A DNA stretch of 64,000 nucleotides, from the NCBI RefSeq assembly GCF_900163625.1, contig NZ_FUIE01000015.1, positions 1-64,000 on the forward strand, in the 5' to 3' direction. The notes beneath the pieces were generated by a model that saw only the letters and a list, made by a program, of their open reading frames with translations, was not told the DNA's origin and did no database searches. This stretch comes from Brevundimonas diminuta 3F5N (GTDB lineage: Bacteria > Pseudomonadota > Alphaproteobacteria > Caulobacterales > Caulobacteraceae). The translations under genes were made by a program, and so were the position numbers. Positions 48,788 to 56,638 of this stretch are shown piece by piece; position 1 is the first letter of the stretch; every line of letters starts with the position of its first letter.

Positions 48788-49524
48788 CGGCTGAGGCCAT
48801 TCACCTCACGAACGCCACTCCGTTCGACCTCATCGCCGAGGACGCGGAGACTTGGCTGGAGGAAGCCCGCAACTGGGCTGACGGCCAGCCTGTCGAGAAC
48901 CAGAAGCAGGCGGATGCCGTCTCCACGATCATCGACGCTCTGCGGAAGTCCGCAGATGCCGCGGAGAAACAGCGCAAGGTCGAGGTCAAGCCGTTCGATG
49001 ACGCCAAGGCCGCTGTGCAGGAGCGGTATGCGCCACTCTTCGCTCCGGCGACCAACAAGTCACCGGGCAAGGTACACAAGGCGGTCGCCGCGCTGAAGGC
49101 TGTACTCGCTCCCTACCTGCGCAAGTTGGAGGAGGAGAAGCGCGCCGCTGAGGCTCGGGCCCGCGAAGAGGCCGAACGCGCTGCCCGCGAGGCTGCAGAA
49201 GCCCTGCGCGCCGCCAATGCCGCAGACCTCGCTGCCCGAGAAGCGGCTGAAGAGAAGGTTCGTCAGGCTGAGGCTGCGGACAAGGCGGCCAAGCAGGCGG
49301 CCAATGAGCGCGCCCATGCCAACGGCGGCGAGCGCGCCATCGGCCTGAGAACCAAGCACGTCGGGATGATCCTCGATCTGAACGAGGCCGTGAAGTTCTA
49401 CTGGCGCCAGGACGACAAGCCGTTCCGCGAACTGATCCAGCGCCTGGTCGATGCCGACATCCGGGCCGGCCGTCGCGGCACCGCCATCCCCGGCGTCGAG
49501 ATCCGAGAGGAGAAGGTGCTTTGA
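48784..49524 (+). CDS. Coiled-coil protein of the recombination module
   Basis: A 246-residue protein. The N-terminal ~110 residues are globular (FDLIAEDAETWLEEARNWAD, STIIDALRKSADAAEKQRKV). A long Ala/Arg/Glu coiled coil spans ~115-185. A C-terminal domain follows (VGMILDLNEAVKFYWRQDDK, IPGVEIREEKVL). Such proteins lie between annealing recombinase and NinB in many Alphaproteobacteria phages. Its exact role is unknown; a link to end resection is possible. Confidence 0.7.
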   Translation: MTAEAIHLTNATPFDLIAEDAETWLEEARNWADGQPVENQKQADAVSTIIDALRKSADAAEKQRKVEVKPFDDAKAAVQERYAPLFAPATNKSPGKVHKAVAALKAVLAPYLRKLEEEKRAAEARAREEAERAAREAAEALRAANAADLAAREAAEEKVRQAEAADKAAKQAANERAHANGGERAIGLRTKHVGMILDLNEAVKFYWRQDDKPFRELIQRLVDADIRAGRRGTAIPGVEIREEKVL

Positions 49525-49967
49525 CCCGCCACCTCCTCAAGCTCACGCCTAGCCAGCGCGATACCGCCCATGCCTGGGTGGAGAAGGCTCTCCGTCTCTG
49601 GCAGCCCGGCGCAGCCTGGATACTGGAGGTTCGCGAGGCCACGCGCTCGGACGAACAGAACCGCGCCCTCTGGTCGCTCTTGGGGCAAATCCAGAAGGCT
49701 CGCCCTGTCCACAACGGAGTCCAAATGGACACCGAAACGTGGAAATGCCTGTTCATGCACGCGCTCGGCCGCGAGGTCCGCTTCGTCCCGACGCTGGACG
49801 GTTCGTCCATGCTCCCGCTGGGCCTGCGTTCCTCAAAACTGACCAAGCGCGAGTTCTCGGACCTGATTGAGCTGATCCTCGCTTGGTGCGCGGAGAACGG
49901 CGTCGAGGTCGAGCACTTCGACGCGGCGAACGACGACCACGCCTCTGCAGATCGCGAGGCAGCATGA
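49521..49967 (+). CDS. ninB: NinB-family recombination protein
   Basis: A 148-residue protein from a TTG start (TTGA overlap). The NinB pattern is clear: WILEVREATRSDEQNRALWS, LLGQIQKARPVHNGVQMDTE, WKCLFMHALG and SSKLTKREFSDLIELILAWC. NinB/Orf binds single-stranded DNA and helps recombination in lambda-like phages. Lies next to ERF-module and HNH genes. Confidence 0.88.
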   Translation: MTRHLLKLTPSQRDTAHAWVEKALRLWQPGAAWILEVREATRSDEQNRALWSLLGQIQKARPVHNGVQMDTETWKCLFMHALGREVRFVPTLDGSSMLPLGLRSSKLTKREFSDLIELILAWCAENGVEVEHFDAANDDHASADREAA

Positions 49968-50386
49968 CCGTATTCACCTACGAAGAGCGTCACGTCATCG
50001 CCGCCGCCGCGAAGCTCCGGCGCGAAGCCAGAAAAGCTGCCACCAAGGCCCGCCCGAAGAGCCCCAAGGCGGATCGCGGCCGTGAGCGCGACAACGGCTT
50101 CCGCCAGTATATCCGGCGCCAGCCCTGCGAAGCCCGCCACCTCGGCGGCTGCTCCGGACCCGTTCAACATGCCCACGTCAGCTATCGGGTGCACGGCATC
50201 GCGAACAGCTTTGGCCGGGGCGTGAAGAACCACGACCGCCACGGCAACCCGCTCTGCGACGGTCACCACAAGATGCAGCACCGCATGGGCGACGAGCGCG
50301 CCTTTTGGTCCCTGCTCGGCAAGGACGCCTACGAAACCGCCGCCGCTCATTACGCGGCCTACCAGAAGGCCCACGACCATGCCTGA
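49964..50386 (+). CDS. DUF968-like HNH recombination nuclease
   Basis: A 140-residue protein from MTVFTYEERHVIAAAAKLRR. The Cys/His pattern CEARHLGGCSGPVQHAHVSY, then NHDRHGNPLCDGHHKMQHRM, is an HNH-type metal site as in the DUF968/NinG-like putative Holliday-junction nucleases. Coupled with ninB by ATGA, which supports a recombination role. Confidence 0.78.
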   Translation: MTVFTYEERHVIAAAAKLRREARKAATKARPKSPKADRGRERDNGFRQYIRRQPCEARHLGGCSGPVQHAHVSYRVHGIANSFGRGVKNHDRHGNPLCDGHHKMQHRMGDERAFWSLLGKDAYETAAAHYAAYQKAHDHA

Positions 50387-50771
50387 ATCAACCAAGAGCC
50401 CGGCAGAGGTGCTGGAGTGGAAAGGCGGGAAGTGCCGCGTTCCGATGTGGATGGGCGGTTTTCCTGCTGGATTCTGCGGCGAGCCCGCGAACGGACCTCA
50501 GTTGCCGAGGGAGGTTCTGTTCTGGGTTCGTGGGTGGCGTAAGGGGGATAGCCCATATTGCCACGGCCCGTGCTGCCCGGCGCATGGCGGCCCCAAAGAC
50601 GGCGAGCCCATCCTATTCGCAGACGGAACCGACGAGCGAGGCTATCGCATGTGGTGTGCCGTCATGCCCGATTTCGAGAACCTTCAGGAAAGCCCTGCCG
50701 GGTTCGACACGGACGGAAACGTGGCAATCGAGAAGCTCCGCCAAGCCTCCCGCCGTGGGGGTGAGGCATGA
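50379..50771 (+). CDS. Hypothetical Cys-rich protein
   Basis: A 130-residue protein (MPESTKSPAEVLEWKGGKCR...). Cys positions KCRVPM, GFCGEPA, YCHGPCCPAH suggest a zinc-binding fold with His. C-terminal helix after GNVAIEKL. No family recognised. Overlaps both neighbours. Confidence 0.68.
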   Translation: MPESTKSPAEVLEWKGGKCRVPMWMGGFPAGFCGEPANGPQLPREVLFWVRGWRKGDSPYCHGPCCPAHGGPKDGEPILFADGTDERGYRMWCAVMPDFENLQESPAGFDTDGNVAIEKLRQASRRGGEA

Positions 50772-51619
50772 GCGGGCTGGCAAAAGCGGCTTATCACGGC
50801 ACGCCCATCACACCGAACACGGTCCTTCAAGCGCTCGGCTTCCGCGACTACTGCGTCTCCTACTACCGCCCGGATCAGGTCGAGTGGATCGACGCGAACG
50901 CTCGGTCGTGGTTCGCGGACAACGGCATCTTCTCCGCATGGATGAAGGGAACCGAGTTCAGCGACGCCTACTGGCATGACTATTACGACTTCTGCCGTCG
51001 CTGGTGCTTGGACGGAAACTGCGCATGGGCTGTCATTCCTGACCCCATCGGCACCGGCACCCAAGAACTGGACTACTTCATTCGGGAGTGGCCTGCCGAC
51101 CTACGAGACTACGGCGTGCCGGTCTATCACCTCGATGAACCGATCCACCGGGCGGTGAGCCTGCTGGAGCGCTTCGGGCGGCTCTGCGTCGGAGCTACCG
51201 GTGAGTATCGGGTGATCCTGTCAGTCGCCTTCTGTGAGCGCATGGACGAACTGTTCAACGCGATCCATGCGGCCTTTGGCTCCATCCCGCCGGTCCACTT
51301 CTTCCGTGGCCTCCAGCTCCTGAAGCCGGACTGCGACTGGCCCATCACATCGGCCGATAGCACGGACATCGCGCGGAACCACAACCGGCTGAAATCCATC
51401 TCCCCGCTGGAGAGATCGAGAAGGCGCATTGGCGACCAGGCAGCCGAGGTTGCCACACTGCTTGAAGAGATGTTCGGCAACCGTCCGGAAGGATCCGAGC
51501 ACCACCTTTGGGCCGTCCAACAAGCTGCCGGACGCTGGGATGCTATGGCCGCTCGCCGGGGCACCGCATGGCCCCCTGCGCGCCTGTCGCAGCGCCAGCT
51601 TTTCGGAGCAGCGGCATGA
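50768..51619 (+). CDS. TGT/DpdA-like TIM-barrel protein
   Basis: A 283-residue protein. SWFADNGIFSAWMKGTEF (~47-64) resembles the phage 'LDSGAFSAW.KG' block, where the Asp is the nucleophile of tRNA-guanine transglycosylase-like enzymes; here Asp 51 is kept but the following Ser is Asn. AWAVIPDPIGTGTQELDYF (~86-104), VPVYHLDEPIHRAVSLLERF, LCVGATGEYR and ITSADSTDIARN give the repeating strand ends of the barrel. Phage DpdA-type enzymes insert 7-deazaguanines in DNA. No preQ0 synthesis genes are in the window, so substrate is open. Confidence 0.6.
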   Translation: MSGLAKAAYHGTPITPNTVLQALGFRDYCVSYYRPDQVEWIDANARSWFADNGIFSAWMKGTEFSDAYWHDYYDFCRRWCLDGNCAWAVIPDPIGTGTQELDYFIREWPADLRDYGVPVYHLDEPIHRAVSLLERFGRLCVGATGEYRVILSVAFCERMDELFNAIHAAFGSIPPVHFFRGLQLLKPDCDWPITSADSTDIARNHNRLKSISPLERSRRRIGDQAAEVATLLEEMFGNRPEGSEHHLWAVQQAAGRWDAMAARRGTAWPPARLSQRQLFGAAA

Positions 51620-51954
51620 GCGGGGTGAAGCATACGCCGGTCGAACTGCACGCTGTTTTCAACGGCCTGTATTGGGACGTTGCAGTTGGTCCGCACGACT
51701 ACAGCCAGCGGGTTGCGTCATGCCACGCGAACCACGTGCTTGGGCACGGCCTTGAGGACGCGGAGCGTCACGCCCGCCTCTTCGCCGCCGCGCCTGATCT
51801 GCTGAAGGCCGGGCAAAACGTCGTCGAAGAATGGGGGATGCGCACTGGCGATGACGACGCGCTGCTGCCCTCATCCGAACAGCCTGAAAGCATTGCCGCC
51901 CTGATGCGCGCCATCGCCCGCGCCCGTGGTGAGCAGGACGGGGGTGGGGAATGA
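51616..51954 (+). CDS. Hypothetical protein
   Basis: A 112-residue protein (MSGVKHTPVELHAVFNGLYW...). AERHARLFAAAPDLLKAGQN is the common phage block seen in small proteins of the type 'A..I..hP.Ll.aL'. Coupled with both neighbours. Function unknown. Confidence 0.7.
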   Translation: MSGVKHTPVELHAVFNGLYWDVAVGPHDYSQRVASCHANHVLGHGLEDAERHARLFAAAPDLLKAGQNVVEEWGMRTGDDDALLPSSEQPESIAALMRAIARARGEQDGGGE

Positions 51955-52607
51955 TCGCCGCCCTCTACGTCGAAACCAACGGCGCCTATTACGGCCTGGA
52001 TGGCGTGGATCCGTGGGACGAGGCTCGGGACGCGCGGCTATATGACGGCCCGCGCCCGGTCGTCGCGCACCCGCCCTGCCAGCGCTGGGGCAAGATGTGG
52101 TTCGGCCAGCCTCTGACGGTGAAGAAAACCGGACACCGCAAGACCAAGGGTGCCGACGCCGGCTGCTTCGCCGCCGCTTTGACCGCCGTGCGCAACTTCG
52201 GCGGTGTGCTGGAGCATCCGTGGGGTTCTCAAGCCTGGGCGTGGTTCGGACTGACGGTTCCCGACCGCAGGGGCGGCTGGGTCCGAGCCGATCAGTTCGG
52301 CGGATGGACCTGCTGCGTCGAGCAAGGCCGCTATGGTCACTATGCCCGCAAGCCGACGCTTCTCTATGCGGTTGGCTGCGATCTGCCGGATCTGGATTGG
52401 GGCCACAGCCCCATGAATCTGGATCCCGCCGTAGTCGAGCGCATGGTCCTCGAGCGCGCCAAGCGTCTCGGCGAGGTCGGCGCGCGCGGCGGCGGCACGG
52501 ACAGCACCCCCCGCATCCACACCCCCGAACCTTTCCGCGACCTCCTGATCGGCATGGCCCGGTCGGTTCGTCGCGATGAACTTCCGCTTTTCAGGAGCGC
52601 AGCATGA
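51951..52607 (+). CDS. DNA methylase-like protein (short C5-type)
   Basis: A 218-residue protein. VVAHPPCQRWGKMW (~37-50) has the Pro-Pro-Cys of cytosine-C5 methylases, and GGVLEHPWGSQAWAWF (~84-99) looks like their downstream Glu motif. C-terminal FGGWTCCVEQGRYGHYARKP carries a second Cys pair. The classical N-terminal FxGxG SAM-binding motif is absent; the protein starts directly with MIAALYVETNGAYYGLDG. It may be a minimal methylase, a base-modifying relative, or may act with a partner. Adjacent to the TGT/DpdA-like gene by one gene. Confidence 0.62.
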   Translation: MIAALYVETNGAYYGLDGVDPWDEARDARLYDGPRPVVAHPPCQRWGKMWFGQPLTVKKTGHRKTKGADAGCFAAALTAVRNFGGVLEHPWGSQAWAWFGLTVPDRRGGWVRADQFGGWTCCVEQGRYGHYARKPTLLYAVGCDLPDLDWGHSPMNLDPAVVERMVLERAKRLGEVGARGGGTDSTPRIHTPEPFRDLLIGMARSVRRDELPLFRSAA

Positions 52608-53299
52608 CCAAACAATCAGTGGCTGGGCCAGGTGGCTATCTGGTCAAAGATTTCGCGGACGGCTGGTATTGGACGCCGAACGCAGCGTTGGACCACGCTG
52701 GCGGCGCTCCGGTGTGGTCAGTGTCGGACGCCCGATATGAAACCGATCCGCCCGCCCTCTCCACCCGCGAGGAAGCCCCTGACTGGACCGCAAGAACCGA
52801 AGCCGCTTGGGCCGAGAACAACCGCGAGAAGGCCCCAGCCTCAGCCCTTGATAATTTGGTTGATCGGTTCGCCGCCGCTCTAAAAGAGAAACTGCACGCC
52901 TCCGAGGCCAAGTACGGTCACAACGACGCATGGATGCGCGACGACTGGCTTGACGACCTGATCGAGCAGCTTGGCGAGCACGTTCAGAAGGGCGATCCGC
53001 GCGATGTAGCGGCCTACTGTGCCTTCGCTTGGCACCACGGATGGTCCCTCACCCCCCGCCATGAAGCCCCAGCCTCGGAAGGGGAACGCGAGCCTCTGTG
53101 TATGGCCTACAAGACTGGCTATGCGGAGGGTGTCGAGGACAGTAACGGCATGTTTGACCGGGAGTCCTGCGAAGAAGGATGGGGCCAATATGCGGAGAAG
53201 CTTTCCGTCCAGCCCGCGCTTCCGGCTCGGCTGCCGCTTCCGACCGTTGACGACGGACGTGGCGGTCGCCGTCCCATCAATCCGCAGGATGACCGCTGA
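52604..53299 (+). CDS. Modular hypothetical protein
   Basis: A 231-residue protein. N-terminal part: YLVKDFADGWYWTPN. Middle helical domain: NLVDRFAAALKEKLHASEAK, then WLDDLIEQLGEHVQKGDPRD and VAAYCAFAWHHGWS, a pattern found in many phage accessory proteins. The linker RHEAPASEGE precedes MAYKTGYAEGVEDSNG. The linker DNA (CATGAAGCCCCAGCC) recurs at the start of the next gene, a sign of module shuffling. Function unknown. Confidence 0.68.
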   Translation: MTKQSVAGPGGYLVKDFADGWYWTPNAALDHAGGAPVWSVSDARYETDPPALSTREEAPDWTARTEAAWAENNREKAPASALDNLVDRFAAALKEKLHASEAKYGHNDAWMRDDWLDDLIEQLGEHVQKGDPRDVAAYCAFAWHHGWSLTPRHEAPASEGEREPLCMAYKTGYAEGVEDSNGMFDRESCEEGWGQYAEKLSVQPALPARLPLPTVDDGRGGRRPINPQDDR

Positions 53300-53979
53300 T
53301 GACCGACGCCAAGCATGAAGCCCCAGCCGAGGGGGCGGGGGAGTTGCTGCCGTGTCCGTTCTGCGGAGGCGAGGCAAGCGAACGCATGATCTCGCCGGGC
53401 ATCAATACGTCTGACGATTTCGAGGCGATCTCCTGCGGAAGTTGTGGCGCAATGATCTCTGACGCCACACCCGCCGAATGGAACCGACGCGCCCGTTCGT
53501 CTGCGCCGGAAGCCCGCGAGGATGCGCAGCCGGTTCATGCGCTAGACGTTGTTCGTGACCCTGCGGTTGAGGGCACAAATCGTTTTGTCGGTGCCACCCA
53601 CCCCGCCCCCGACGCGCTGCCGGTGGCTTGGGCGCCAGCGGAAGACATCGATCTTCTGACGCGCTCGACCAGGGACGGCCGAACCGCCCGGCGAACCGTC
53701 AGCCTGTTCAATCACCGGAGGGATGGCCTCTTGCCTCTCTACGGCAATGCTGCCTCCGACGTTCTGCGGACAATCGAAATGCTGCGAGCCAGCGAGGGCG
53801 ATAGCGTCAACATCCTTTGTGACAACCCCGAGGCAACCGGCCCAGCCGACGCAATGGCCGTCGTGTGTTGCGGCCTGTGGACCGACTGGAAAGACCGCCG
53901 GTTCTATGGCCGGGACGTGGCCGACGCCTTGAGCAAAGCCCTCGCCGCCCTGCAAGCCGAACAGAAAGGCGGTGCGTGA
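53299..53979 (+). CDS. Lar-like restriction alleviation domain protein
   Basis: A 226-residue protein. The Lar-type zinc motif is near the N-terminus: LLPCPFCGGEASER, then ISCGSCGAMISDATPAEWNR with closing WNRR. Lar proteins of prophages reduce host type I restriction. The remaining 160 residues (ALPVAWAPAEDIDLLTRSTR, VVCCGLWTDWKDRRFYGRDV) are unlike Lar and form a second module. The function of the fusion is not established. Confidence 0.72.
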   Translation: MTDAKHEAPAEGAGELLPCPFCGGEASERMISPGINTSDDFEAISCGSCGAMISDATPAEWNRRARSSAPEAREDAQPVHALDVVRDPAVEGTNRFVGATHPAPDALPVAWAPAEDIDLLTRSTRDGRTARRTVSLFNHRRDGLLPLYGNAASDVLRTIEMLRASEGDSVNILCDNPEATGPADAMAVVCCGLWTDWKDRRFYGRDVADALSKALAALQAEQKGGA

Positions 53980-54539
53980 TGGAGATCAAATCACGGCCAG
54001 CCGGAGATGACGATGTTCACAAGCGCCTCGTCATGGCTATCGAGGTGCCGCACAATGCCTATCTGTGGGTTCCGGAAGACGCCATCGACTTCACGCCGCG
54101 CGTCTTGCCTATCGTCTACGGCGATGGACGTGCCCTCTTTCGGATCACCACCATCAATGACCGGCCGGCTTGGTGGATGATCCGAGGATGCAGCACTTGG
54201 GGGTGTGGCCTTGACCGTGATGACGCTCCCGGCCCCGACTTCGGCGAGCTGACCGATGACATCCTGACGGCCATGGAAGAGGCCTTCGGCGACGCCCGAT
54301 GCTCCTATAGCGGAAGCAGCCTACGCTATCCGAGGGCCGAGCGCATTCAGTGGTGCCAGTGCGAGCAATGCGACGACGAGGAGACCCTGTCGGCATTCCC
54401 CGAGGTTGATGGGAGCGGAGGGTGTTCTTGGTCGCGAGCCGATTGGCCGGACGGCTTTGAGACCACACCTCACCCGCTGAGCGCGAGGGGGAATCTCCTA
54501 ACCGTATCCAACCTGCAAGCCGAACAGGGGGCGAAGTGA
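53979..54539 (+). CDS. Hypothetical protein with Cys cluster
   Basis: A 186-residue protein from MEIKSRPAGDDDVHKRLVMA. Strand-rich N-terminal half (RALFRITTINDRPAWWMIRG) followed by ERIQWCQCEQCDDEETLSA, a possible zinc site. Its 3' end shares CTGCAAGCCGAACAG with the previous gene's 3' end. Function unknown. Confidence 0.68.
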   Translation: MEIKSRPAGDDDVHKRLVMAIEVPHNAYLWVPEDAIDFTPRVLPIVYGDGRALFRITTINDRPAWWMIRGCSTWGCGLDRDDAPGPDFGELTDDILTAMEEAFGDARCSYSGSSLRYPRAERIQWCQCEQCDDEETLSAFPEVDGSGGCSWSRADWPDGFETTPHPLSARGNLLTVSNLQAEQGAK

Positions 54540-54778
54540 TGGCTGCGCACGACGAGCACAACAAACTCGCCACCGATTTCGTCATGAAGGTCGGCAAGGG
54601 CACGCGGACCTATTCTGAGGTCTGCGTTGTTCTTGAAACGATCATTCTTGGTGCCATGCGGCTTCTGGTCGGCATCTATGGGCTCAGGCCGTCGACAGCA
54701 TCGGGACTTGTCGAGGCTGCCGTTCAGTCCGCAGTCGAACGCTTCACAGCCCCCTCGGATAAGGAGGGCGGGGAGTGA
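54539..54778 (+). CDS. Small hypothetical protein
   Basis: A 79-residue protein (MAAHDEHNKLATDFVMKVGK...). Helical, with VVLETIILGAMRLLVGIYG giving one strongly hydrophobic helix. The stop of the previous gene overlaps the ATG; a GTG one codon earlier is also possible. May be membrane-associated. Function unknown. Confidence 0.62.
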   Translation: MAAHDEHNKLATDFVMKVGKGTRTYSEVCVVLETIILGAMRLLVGIYGLRPSTASGLVEAAVQSAVERFTAPSDKEGGE

Positions 54779-54984
54779 TGGTCCTTACTATTCCTGCCGT
54801 GATCGTTCCAATTATCGCCACCATGGCAATCTGGATTGTCGCCGTCGTGTGGCCGACCGGCTCAAGCATCGGAAGTTACGACTTCGGACCACAGCTCCGA
54901 TCTGTTCTGCATTTCTTCCTAGCTGTCATCGGATCGCTGCTGACCTGGCTCCTCTTTTTCGCATTTCTTCTGGTGACAGCATGA
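54778..54984 (+). CDS. Small two-pass membrane protein
   Basis: A 68-residue protein (MVLTIPAVIVPIIATMAIWI...). Two membrane helices (~3-26 and ~45-68) separated by a short polar loop. GGAGGGCGGGGAG lies before the start. Expressed in the early operon; a membrane-acting early protein might affect host physiology or entry of other phages, but nothing directly shows this. Confidence 0.65.
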   Translation: MVLTIPAVIVPIIATMAIWIVAVVWPTGSSIGSYDFGPQLRSVLHFFLAVIGSLLTWLLFFAFLLVTA

Positions 54985-55532
54985 CCCACCCCCTCACCCC
55001 GCGCGAGAAGGTGGCCGTGTTTGAATCGTGCCCTGGTTGCGGAGCCGACGAACCCATAAATCGATGCTTGGGATGCAGGCACGACTTTTCACCCGGCAAC
55101 CGTCAAGCGATCCTTGACAGTTCACCGCTCGCCGCCCTCACCGCCCTCGCATCCGGCTCCGGCGATCATGCGGAACTGGGGAATAGATTGCGGGCATCGA
55201 AGAGGAACCGTCATGGCATCTATGGCCGAGTGCTGGTCAACCCTGACGGCCCAGCCGCAGCCGCAGCCCTAGAAGCCCTCCTCGCAGAGAACGCGGCGCT
55301 GCGGGGTGAGCGGGATGCGCTCGACTTGGCGCTCGGCGTGTCGAAGATGATGGTCAATGACCAAGACCATCGGGCCACCGAAGCAGAGCGCAAGCTGGCT
55401 GAGGCGGTGGGGCTGTTGGGCGATGTGGTGTTCGTGCGGAAGGACAACGCGGGACGGTCGGCTGAATACATGCTGTCCGAGGTCATCACTAAGGCCCGCA
55501 CCTACCTCAGCAAGGAGGCCGAACGTGGGTGA
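54981..55532 (+). CDS. Hypothetical protein with N-terminal zinc ribbon
   Basis: A 183-residue protein from MTHPLTPREKVAVFESCPGC. CPGCG...CLGC near the N-terminus is a zinc-ribbon. The middle is a coiled coil (ALEALLAENAALRGERDALD), and a helical end follows (AERKLAEAVGLLGDVVFVRK). The longer upstream frame is a shadow. Function unknown. Confidence 0.68.
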   Translation: MTHPLTPREKVAVFESCPGCGADEPINRCLGCRHDFSPGNRQAILDSSPLAALTALASGSGDHAELGNRLRASKRNRHGIYGRVLVNPDGPAAAAALEALLAENAALRGERDALDLALGVSKMMVNDQDHRATEAERKLAEAVGLLGDVVFVRKDNAGRSAEYMLSEVITKARTYLSKEAERG

Positions 55533-55797
55533 GAAGCAGTTTACGGTCGTCTTTGACGGCGACCTCCGCAAGTTCAAACCGAACCCGTTCCAGACCGACA
55601 CGCCATTCGGTCGTCCATCTGCCTGCGGCCTCGGCAACATGTTCGAGCGCGAAGACGAGGCTGCAGAAACGATCAACCAGATGGAAGAGGCCTTGCGAGC
55701 TATCCGAGCAGCGTGGCCGGTCGGCACGAACACGCCCGAACAGGCCAATGCCCTCGTTCTGGTCAATCGGGCCATTGATAGAGCGGAGTCGTATTGA
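55525..55797 (+). CDS. Small hypothetical protein
   Basis: A 90-residue protein from a GTG with AAGGAGG six bases upstream, the best ribosome-binding site in the operon. Starts MGEKQFTVVFDGDLRKFKPN; helical C-terminal half (AAETINQMEEALRAIRAAWP). Overlaps the previous gene by 8 bases. Function unknown. Confidence 0.65.
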   Translation: MGEKQFTVVFDGDLRKFKPNPFQTDTPFGRPSACGLGNMFEREDEAAETINQMEEALRAIRAAWPVGTNTPEQANALVLVNRAIDRAESY

Positions 55798-56195
55798 TGA
55801 CTGACCCTATGGAACTGGTGGGGCGGCTGGAATGGACCGCCCGGGACGATTATCCGAAGCACATCGTCAACCCGCTCCTCACCGAAGCCGCCGCCTGCAT
55901 CCGCGAGATGGTGGAGTGGCGGCCTATTGAGACGGCTCCGAGGGATGGGGCATGGATACAGGCATGGAGAACGCCCGCCAGCCCTAACGACGGATGGTGG
56001 GAGCCCCTCGTCCATGTCCGATGGGACGACGAGGACGAGGCGTGGGTCTGGCCTGACGACACCTATGAGGTGTTCACAGAGTCCGGCTGTGAGCGCGCTG
56101 ACTTTAAGATCGCGGACTGCGAGTTCTACAGCGACACCTCATTCACCCATTGGCGCCCGCTCCCCCTCCCTCCAGCACCAGGAGCAGAAGCATGA
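55797..56195 (+). CDS. DUF551-like protein
   Basis: A 132-residue protein. WRPIETAPRDGAWIQAWRTP and the closing FTHWRPLPLPPAP are the two ends of the DUF551 pattern found in many phage genomes. N-terminal helix (LVGRLEWTARDDYPKHIVNP). Function of the family is unknown. Confidence 0.8.
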   Translation: MTDPMELVGRLEWTARDDYPKHIVNPLLTEAAACIREMVEWRPIETAPRDGAWIQAWRTPASPNDGWWEPLVHVRWDDEDEAWVWPDDTYEVFTESGCERADFKIADCEFYSDTSFTHWRPLPLPPAPGAEA

Positions 56196-56638
56196 CCGCT
56201 GACCTGTCCGCCCTCATCGCTAGGCTGGAGGCTGCCGAGGTAGGGAGCCGGGAGCTGGATGCTCATGTCGAGATCGCCGCGCGCGCCTTCGAGGCGGCAA
56301 AGACTGGCCTCGCCCGGGAGCATTGGGCCATTTGGCGCGCGAGTTCATCCGGCATCGTCAGTGATGGTGCCACCCAATACGCATCGGCCACCGTCACCAC
56401 CTCCCTCGACGCCGCCCTCGCGCTGGCGGAGAGGGTGCTGCCAGACCGCGAGATAGCCCTTTCTCAGCGTAAACCGCGCCACCTGGAGACGTGCGCTGAA
56501 TGGTGGCATGCGAGCCTGTTCAAGGTCCGCACAGGTGTGGTCTTCGGGGTCGGTCCCAGCACCGTAACGGCGAAGGCCTCAACCCCCGCCCTGGCCCTAG
56601 CCATCGCCATCCTTCGCGCCAAACAGGGAGAGGGGTGA
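56192..56638 (+). CDS. Hypothetical protein
   Basis: A 148-residue protein from MTADLSALIARLEAAEVGSR. Helical segments with TTSLDAALALAERVLPDREI and a closing ALALAIAILRAKQGEG; the 'Sldaalala.rvlp' block recurs in small phage proteins. Coupled with its neighbours. Function unknown. Confidence 0.7.
   Translation: MTADLSALIARLEAAEVGSRELDAHVEIAARAFEAAKTGLAREHWAIWRASSSGIVSDGATQYASATVTTSLDAALALAERVLPDREIALSQRKPRHLETCAEWWHASLFKVRTGVVFGVGPSTVTAKASTPALALAIAILRAKQGEG

Noticed and set aside
49066..49300. Repetitive GCCGAG/GCTGAG-type triplets in the coiled-coil gene
   Set aside because: Explained by Ala/Glu/Arg heptads of the coiled coil; no tandem DNA repeat or CRISPR-like spacing.
48986..50395. 469-residue minus-strand frame opposite the recombination module
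   Set aside because: Shadow of the coiled-coil, ninB and HNH genes; composition has no protein-like domains.
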